From positions 1 through 64,000 of the forward strand of contig NZ_JAOTID010000004.1 of NCBI RefSeq assembly GCF_026163695.1: DNA of 64,000 bases, given 5' to 3'. Of the stretch, positions 59,062 to 64,000 are shown in pieces. Below the pieces are notes generated by a model. The model searched no databases and was not told the origin of the DNA. It worked only from the letters and a program-made list of their open reading frames with translations. Each line of letters begins with the position of its first letter. Positions within the stretch are counted from its first letter, which is position 1. A program made the translations under genes and the position numbers. The stretch comes from Shumkonia mesophila (lineage in GTDB: Bacteria; Pseudomonadota; Alphaproteobacteria; Rhodospirillales; Shumkoniaceae).

Positions 59062-60611
59062 AGCGGGATGTTCCCGTGCTTCTTGGGCGGCCGCGTTTCG
59101 CGCTTCGACAGCAGCACACGCAACGCCAACGCCACCCGCAGCCGGGTCTGGGCCGGCTCGATGACGTCGGTTACGAAGCCCTTGGCGGCCGAGTGGTAGG
59201 GCGAGGCGAACCGCCGCCGGTAGTCGGCCGCCAGCTGGGCGGCCAGCTCGTCGGGGGATTCGGCGGTCTCCAGCTCGCGGCGATGCAGGATGCGGATGGC
59301 CCCTTCCGCCCCCATCACGGCGATCTCGGCGGTCGGCCAGGCCAGCACCATGTCGGCGCCCATGTCCTGGCTGCACATGGCCAGATAGGCGCCGCCATAG
59401 GCCTTGCGCATGATGACGGTGATCTTGGGCACCGTCGAGGCGCCATAGGCGAACAGCATCTTGGCGCCGTGGCGGATGATGCCGCCGCGCTCCTGCGGGA
59501 TGCCCGGCAGGAAGCCCGGCACGTCGACCAGCGTGACCAGCGGGATGTTGAAGACGTTGCAGGTGCGGATGAAGCGGGCGCCCTTGTCGGAAGCGTCGAT
59601 GTCGAGCGTGCCGGCCTTGACCATCGGCTGGTTGGCGACGATGCCGACCACGCAGCCCTCGATGCGCGCGAAGCCGACCACCAGGTTGGCAGCGAATCCT
59701 TCCTGTACCTCGAGGAACGAGCCGGCGTCGACCAGACGGCCGATCACCGCCTTGACGTCGAAGGGCTGCTTGGCGTCCTCGGGCACCAGGCCGTTCATGC
59801 CGGCATCGTCGGCACCCGACATCGCGTCGGCCAGATGGTGCGGCGGCTCGGCCATGTTGTTGGCCGGCAGGTAGGAAAGCAGCCGCCGCACGATGGCGAT
59901 GGCGTCGGCGTCATCCTCGGCGACAAAATGAATGTTGCCGCTGACCGTGGCGTGGCTTTCGGCGCTGCCGATCTCGGCCATGGTGGCGGAATGGCCGGTC
60001 ACCGCCTTGATCACGTCGGGCCCGCAGATGAACATGTGGGCGTGGGCGCGCAGCATGATGATGAAGTCCATCAAGGCCGGCGAATAGGCGGCGCCGCCGG
60101 CGCACGGCCCGGCGATGACGGCGATCTGCGGCACCACGCCGGACAGGCGGACGTTGCGATAGAACACCTGCCCGTAGCCGGAAAGGGAATCGACCCCTTC
60201 CTGAATGCGGGCGCCGCCGGAATCGTTGAAGCCGACCAGCGGAACGCCGGCCCGTTCGGCGTAGTCCATCATGGCGCAGATCTTGCCGGCATGGGTCTTG
60301 CCGAGCGAGCCGCCGGCCACCGTGAAATCCTGGCTGAAGGCGGCGGCCGGCCGGCCGTCGACATAGCCGACGCCGGTGACCACGCCGTCGCCGCCCATGG
60401 CCTTGCCGTTGGCGGCGGAAGGCTGGGCGCCGTTATGGGCGTGCAGCCCGAATTCCTGGAAGGTGCCGGCGGAAAACAGGCCCAACAGCCGGTCGCGCGC
60501 CGTCATCAGGCCGCGCTCGCGCCGGCCCGCCGCCTTGTCGAGGCCGCCTCCGGCCTCGGCCGTCACGCGGCGTTCCGTCAGTTGATCCAGCAGATCCTTC
60601 GAGACCGCCAT
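59058..60611 (-). CDS. mmdA: Acyl-CoA carboxyltransferase subunit of a sodium-pumping decarboxylase (MmdA type)
   Basis: 517 residues, a 12S/PCCB-type carboxyltransferase with two crotonase-like halves. GFNDSGGARIQEGVDSLSGYG and IAGPCAGGAAYSPALMDFIIM form the first oxyanion hole; VDVPGFLPGIPQERGGIIRHGAK and MRKAYGGAYLAMCSQDMGADM the second. It passes the carboxyl group of an acyl-CoA (methylmalonyl-CoA best guess; malonyl- or glutaconyl-CoA possible) to biotin. The alternative propionyl-CoA carboxylase beta subunit is unlikely given the partners. First of the operon, 185 bases after the transporter. Confidence 0.88.
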   Translation of the reverse strand: MAVSKDLLDQLTERRVTAEAGGGLDKAAGRRERGLMTARDRLLGLFSAGTFQEFGLHAHNGAQPSAANGKAMGGDGVVTGVGYVDGRPAAAFSQDFTVAGGSLGKTHAGKICAMMDYAERAGVPLVGFNDSGGARIQEGVDSLSGYGQVFYRNVRLSGVVPQIAVIAGPCAGGAAYSPALMDFIIMLRAHAHMFICGPDVIKAVTGHSATMAEIGSAESHATVSGNIHFVAEDDADAIAIVRRLLSYLPANNMAEPPHHLADAMSGADDAGMNGLVPEDAKQPFDVKAVIGRLVDAGSFLEVQEGFAANLVVGFARIEGCVVGIVANQPMVKAGTLDIDASDKGARFIRTCNVFNIPLVTLVDVPGFLPGIPQERGGIIRHGAKMLFAYGASTVPKITVIMRKAYGGAYLAMCSQDMGADMVLAWPTAEIAVMGAEGAIRILHRRELETAESPDELAAQLAADYRRRFASPYHSAAKGFVTDVIEPAQTRLRVALALRVLLSKRETRPPKKHGNIPL

Positions 60612-60796
60612 CGCCCCCACGCCAGCCTGTCTGCCCGCCGCGTCCGGCCCCTTTCCCAAGCCGGCCGGCCCCGCGAAACCGGCGCAGTATGGCAAGAACC
60701 GCGGCGGGATGCCAGCGGTTGGTGGGCGGCAGACAAGCCGAAGGCGGCCGCCCCGTCCGGGGAAAGCCGCCTCCGGCCCTCGTCGCGAACGAGCGC

Positions 60797-62353
60797 TTAC
60801 TTCTTGAGCATCGCCCAGTCGGGCATGACCCCGGCCTCGACCCCGAAGGCAATGCCCATCAGGGTATAGGCCATCACCAGGATCAGGACGATCGACACCA
60901 GGTTGATGTAGGAGCCGGCCTTGGCCATCTCCCCGACGGTCAATTGACCCGAGGCGAAAACCATCGCATTGGGAGGCGTCGCCACCGGCAGCATGAAGAC
61001 GAAACTGGCCGCCAGAGCCGTGGGAATGGCCAGGTACAGCGGATTTTCGCCAAGACTGACGGCCAGGGCCGCGGTCAGCGGCAGGAAGGCGGCGGCCGTC
61101 GCCGTGTTGCTGGTGAAGTGGCTGATCGTCATCACGGCCAGGACGACGATCACCACCATCACCCAGGACGGCCAGTCGGCCGCCATGCTCATGGACTCGG
61201 CAATCCACTTGGACAGGCCGGTATCGAGGATGGCGGCGCCCAGGCTGAGACCGCCGCCGAACAGCAAAAGAATGCCCCAGGGCAGGCCTTGCGTCGCCTT
61301 CCAGTCAAGCAGGAACACCTTCTTTCGCGCATCGACCGGGATGATGAAGATGGCAAGCGCCGCGAAAATGGCGATTTCCGTATCGCCCAGGCGCAACTTC
61401 GGGAACCAGCCGTTGATGATCGGCTGGAACGTCCACAACAACGCCGTGATCAAGAAGATGACGGCAATCATGCCCTCGCCCCGCGAGATCGGCCCCAACT
61501 TGTCGATCTCCGAGCGAATGATGTCGGCGGCGCCCGGCATCTTGATGCTGTGCACGGGATACGCCACCCGGGTGAGGATGAACCACGTCGCCACCATGAG
61601 GATGATTTCCATCGGCACGGCCATGACCATCCAGTCGGCGAAACCGATCTGGACCTTGTACGTCTGCGAGAAATAGCCGGCGAGCAAGGCGTTTGGCGGC
61701 GTGCCGATCAGCGTGCCGACGCCGCCGATGCTGGCGGCGTAGGCGATGCCGAGCAGCAGGGACGAGGAGAAGGCCTTGCCGTGATCACCACCGCCCTGCT
61801 TGGCGGCGTTCTCGTTGAAGAGCGCGATCACCGACAGGCCAATGGGCAGCATCATCGCCGCGGTCGCCGTGTTGCTGACCCACATCGACAGGAAGGCGGT
61901 GGCCCCCATGAAGCCGCCGACCAGCGCCGTCGGATTGGTCCCCACCCAGCGAATGATGTTCAGCGCCATCCGTCGCTGCAGGTTCCAGCGCTCCATGGCC
62001 AGCGCCAGGATGAAGCCGCCGAAGAACATGAAAATCAGCGGATTGGCATAGGGAGCCGAGGCCGCCGTGATCGACTTGATGCCGAACAGCGGCAAGAGAG
62101 CCAGCGGCAGCAGGGACGTCGCCGGAATCGGAATGGTTTCGAGAACCCACCAGATCGCCATCAGGATGCCGACGGCGGCAGTCGCCCACGCCTTCGGCGG
62201 CATGCCGGCCGGCGGGTCCATGGCCAGCATTCCCACGAAGACGACCAATCCCACCAGAAGACCCATGGTGCGGGGCGTCGGCGAGAATCGGCGGTCGACC
62301 TTGGGGGCGGCGGCCATCACGGCATCGCGATCCGACCCTAGCATTTTATTCAT
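60797..62353 (-). CDS. DASS-family sodium/dicarboxylate symporter
   Basis: 518 residues, about 11-12 membrane segments. The two SNT motifs of the divalent anion:Na+ symporter family are visible: WVSNTATAAMMLPIGL and FTSNTATAAAFLPL. Also IWWVLETIPIPATSLLPLALLPL and IGTPPNALLAGY. These carriers take up succinate, malate, fumarate or tartrate with sodium. The ATG at 62353 follows an AGGGAAAA site. It is upstream of the mmd operon in the same direction; uptake with sodium and a sodium-pumping decarboxylase would fit together. Confidence 0.9.
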   Translation of the reverse strand: MNKMLGSDRDAVMAAAPKVDRRFSPTPRTMGLLVGLVVFVGMLAMDPPAGMPPKAWATAAVGILMAIWWVLETIPIPATSLLPLALLPLFGIKSITAASAPYANPLIFMFFGGFILALAMERWNLQRRMALNIIRWVGTNPTALVGGFMGATAFLSMWVSNTATAAMMLPIGLSVIALFNENAAKQGGGDHGKAFSSSLLLGIAYAASIGGVGTLIGTPPNALLAGYFSQTYKVQIGFADWMVMAVPMEIILMVATWFILTRVAYPVHSIKMPGAADIIRSEIDKLGPISRGEGMIAVIFLITALLWTFQPIINGWFPKLRLGDTEIAIFAALAIFIIPVDARKKVFLLDWKATQGLPWGILLLFGGGLSLGAAILDTGLSKWIAESMSMAADWPSWVMVVIVVLAVMTISHFTSNTATAAAFLPLTAALAVSLGENPLYLAIPTALAASFVFMLPVATPPNAMVFASGQLTVGEMAKAGSYINLVSIVLILVMAYTLMGIAFGVEAGVMPDWAMLKK

Positions 62354-62799
62354 GTTGGTTTTCCCTTCCTCCACTCGCGGGTGAGAAGCGGGCGTTCGGA
62401 ATCTTGGGATTCCATGCCCGTCAATCCTGCCGGAACGGAATGGCTGTTCTTGGACATGATTTTTCTTGGGGAAATCGGTCCTGTTGTTTCAGGCATACCC
62501 GTCGGCGGCGTCGCCGGCATCGCCGGCCGCCTCGGGATAGGAAGAGTCTGGGGTCGCGTCGCCGTGTGCCCGGTGGGGATGGTCGTCATCCCTATGATTA
62601 CCCCGGGCCGTCAGCACGTCGTCCGTGCCCATGGGGGTTCCTCCGATTCTTCTTCTTTATGGTATTTTGAGTACCCGTTTTCCTTGCGCGCCACAAATTC
62701 CGAATCCGCGCGCCAGTCATGCCGGGAACGCAGGGCTGGAAGCCGCGGAAATCCGCCACGGGCCGCACGAGACATAACTACTGGTAGAAATTCATTGGA
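62354..62799. other. Intergenic region upstream of the transporter gene
   Basis: About 450 bases between the transporter start and the terminator of the hydratase gene. Promoter elements for the transporter must lie here (an AT-rich part is at 62640-62705), but nothing more could be identified. Short open frames here have no recognisable products. Confidence 0.4.
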
Positions 62800-62840
62800 C
62801 AAAATAAAGCCCCGGATGCGGCAGTCGCCGCACCCGGGGC
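62800..62840 (-). terminator. Rho-independent terminator of the hydratase gene
   Basis: Read leftward: GCCCCGGGTGCGGC-gact-GCCGCATCCGGGGC followed by TTTATTTT. The stem is 14 pairs with one mismatch (62809-62840). It is 27 bases after the stop codon of the hydratase gene. Confidence 0.85.
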
Positions 62841-62866
62841 CCAATTCCTTAGGAAAACCGAGTCGG

Positions 62867-63649
62867 TCAGGCCTTGAACGTGACCCGCACCTCGCCCAGA
62901 CCGGCAAACCGGCCAACCGCCGAGGAGCCCACGCTCATGGGCGTGGGAGCGGTCGCGCTGCCGGTCGAAATCAGGTCGCCGGCGGCCAGACCGTGGCCGC
63001 GCTTGGACAGGTTGTTGGCGGTCCACAGGACGACGTCGATGGGATCGACGCGAGCCTCGCCTTCCAGACCCTTGGCGGCCAGCTTGCCGTCGATCAACAA
63101 CTCGATGCCCACCGTCTTGAAATCGACATCGCGCCAGTTTTTCACCGCCGGTCCCACGACATAGGCGGCGAAGCCGCCGTCGTCGGCGATCATGCTCAGC
63201 GGATCGGGCTTCGGCGGCGCCACGCGGTTGTCGGCCACCTCGAAGCACAGCAGGATGGTCTCGGTGGCGGCCACGATGTCGGCCCGGCTGTAGGCCTCGT
63301 TGCGGGGCGGCAGTGCCGCCTTCAGGCGTACCGCGAATTCCGGCTCGACCTTGGGGCCGGCATAGCTGCCGGCGGCGATGGTGGCGCCGTCCCGATGAAC
63401 GCATTCGCCGAAAATGCGGCCGGGAACCGGCTCGTCGACGCCAAACTTCTTCATGGTCTCCGGCGCGCTCATGCCCAGCTTCCAGCCGGCCACCGTCAGG
63501 CCAAGCCCGCGGGCCATGGCGTCCTGAATGGCATAGGCCTCGGCCCGGCTGGTCGGCCGGCAATCCTCGGGCAGCCCGGGCAGCTGTTTGTGATTTTTCC
63601 ACGCATCGACGAGCAGGGCCGATGCCCGAGCGATCTTGTCCGAATTCAT
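62867..63649 (-). CDS. 2-keto-4-pentenoate hydratase / decarboxylase family protein
   Basis: 260 residues, fumarylacetoacetase-like fold. Family features are SRAEAYAIQDAMARGLGLTVAGWKLGMS, KVEPEFAVRL with acidic metal ligands, and the C-terminal GLAAGDLISTGSATAPTPM. The family (MhpD, XylJ/DmpE, HpaH, and the 4-oxalocrotonate decarboxylase XylI) works on 2-hydroxydienoates of aromatic breakdown. No other meta-cleavage genes are here, so the substrate is open. It is monocistronic with its own terminator. Confidence 0.85.
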   Translation of the reverse strand: MNSDKIARASALLVDAWKNHKQLPGLPEDCRPTSRAEAYAIQDAMARGLGLTVAGWKLGMSAPETMKKFGVDEPVPGRIFGECVHRDGATIAAGSYAGPKVEPEFAVRLKAALPPRNEAYSRADIVAATETILLCFEVADNRVAPPKPDPLSMIADDGGFAAYVVGPAVKNWRDVDFKTVGIELLIDGKLAAKGLEGEARVDPIDVVLWTANNLSKRGHGLAAGDLISTGSATAPTPMSVGSSAVGRFAGLGEVRVTFKA

Positions 63650-63746
63650 GGATGTCTCCCACTAGCGGCAAAAAAAGTTCAGGCGGTGTCCGGCGTTTAT
63701 ACACCATCTGGCGGCGGATGCACGCGGGTTGCCGGCCCCCGGAGCC

Positions 63747-64000
63747 TCAGCGGACCAGGTCGAAAAAGCGGGCGGCGGCCTGGATCTCGCGATGCAGGGC
63801 CTGGCGGCGGACCGCCGCCTCGGCGTCCTCACCCCAGCGCTCGGCCTGGAACAGTTCGTCCACCATGGCGGCGGCGAACGCTTCCTCGGCATCCACGCAG
63901 CCGGCCGCCAGCGCCAGGGCGATGACGAACGAACCGGTGGCCGCCGCGGCACTGGCCAGGGCGGCGACTTCCATGTCGTCGAAGGGCTCGATCGCCGCCT
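63747..64000 (-). CDS. ATP12-family F1-ATPase assembly chaperone (5' end outside window)
   Basis: The C-terminal 84 or so codons are present; the gene continues past the window edge. The reading AAIEPFDDMEVAALASAAAATGSFVIALALAAGCVDAEEAFAAAMVDELFQAERWGED follows the pattern of ATP12 proteins in alphaproteobacteria (DD.rLaALa.a...GS...ALAl..G.l.aeeA......DE.wQ.e.WGeD). ATP12 assists assembly of the F1 alpha subunit. Its stop is 97 bases before the hydratase start. Confidence 0.85.
   Translation of the reverse strand, partial: AAIEPFDDMEVAALASAAAATGSFVIALALAAGCVDAEEAFAAAMVDELFQAERWGEDAEAAVRRQALHREIQAAARFFDLVR

Noticed and set aside
59058-60611. Reading the carboxyltransferase as the beta subunit of propionyl-CoA carboxylase
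   Set aside because: No biotin carboxylase subunit is nearby, while membrane beta, delta and biotin carrier subunits follow in the order of sodium-pumping decarboxylases.
62381-62799. Short open frames in the gap upstream of the dicarboxylate transporter
   Set aside because: None has a recognisable product, good ribosome site or codon bias like the neighbours.

Overview
The window is a 64 kb piece of a high-GC chromosome, almost certainly from an alphaproteobacterium of the Rhodospirillales type. The evidence is a complete general-stress-response locus (EcfG-type sigma factor, NepR anti-sigma factor, PhyR response regulator and a HisKA_2-type kinase), DUF1489, an ATP12-type F1 assembly chaperone, a ChvI-like response regulator and dense GC-rich coding. 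Several genes are of a kind more usual in anaerobes (paired Fe-S MinD ATPases, NifX/NifB-domain proteins, a sodium-pumping acyl-CoA decarboxylase), so a facultatively anaerobic lifestyle is likely. No rRNA, prophage or CRISPR array is visible.

Layout. 1-1.8 kb: end of an IS630-type element, then a leftward operon RidA / DUF1489 / DapA-like aldolase. 2.0-8.9 kb: an accessory cluster resembling the 'orange protein' (Orp) / MinD / Mrp clusters of sulfate reducers. It holds two DUF134 DNA-binding proteins, a DUF5320 protein, two NifX/NifB-domain proteins, two MinD ATPases with inserted ferredoxin domains, a C_GCAxxG_C_C protein, a radical SAM protein, an Mrp ATPase and a CGGC-domain protein. Two clear inverted-repeat operator systems stand in front of the two DUF134 genes. 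A decayed IS630 transposase lies just beyond it (9.06-9.18 kb). 9.7-14.2 kb: the general stress response locus, including an EcfG-type promoter, a likely small RNA with a Rho-independent terminator, and a PRC-barrel protein. 14.4-19.6 kb: periplasmic glucan genes (OpgH, OpgG/D) and an outer-membrane beta-barrel. 19.6-23.1 kb: a peptidoglycan-binding membrane protein with a long Ala/Glu/Arg/Gln repeat, and a ChvI-like regulator.

23.2-46.4 kb is one large Wzx/Wzy-type exopolysaccharide locus in two converging halves. The rightward half carries ManC, GalE, a short Wza, Wzc, glycosyltransferases, a WcaJ-type initiating enzyme, a Wzy-like polymerase and a beta-helix protein. The leftward half carries Gmd, Fcl, a Wzx flippase, a pyruvyl transferase and three glycosyltransferases. 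Together they predict a polymer assembled on undecaprenol from GDP-mannose, GDP-fucose and UDP-galactose, probably pyruvylated, and exported through Wza/Wzc. The Wza is too short to cross the outer membrane by itself, so the beta-barrel at 18.3 kb is a candidate partner.

46.6-64 kb is mostly housekeeping and metabolism: lipoproteins, a thioesterase, MgtE, tRNA-Leu(GAG), LipB, a D-tartrate dehydratase-like enolase-superfamily protein, a 1-Cys peroxiredoxin, a TPR-methyltransferase, an Rnk-type regulator, an mmdADCB-type sodium-pumping decarboxylase operon with an acylphosphatase, a DASS-family dicarboxylate transporter, a 2-keto-4-pentenoate hydratase-like enzyme and the 3' part of an ATP12 chaperone gene. 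Three families of palindromic dispersed repeat sit in intergenic gaps.
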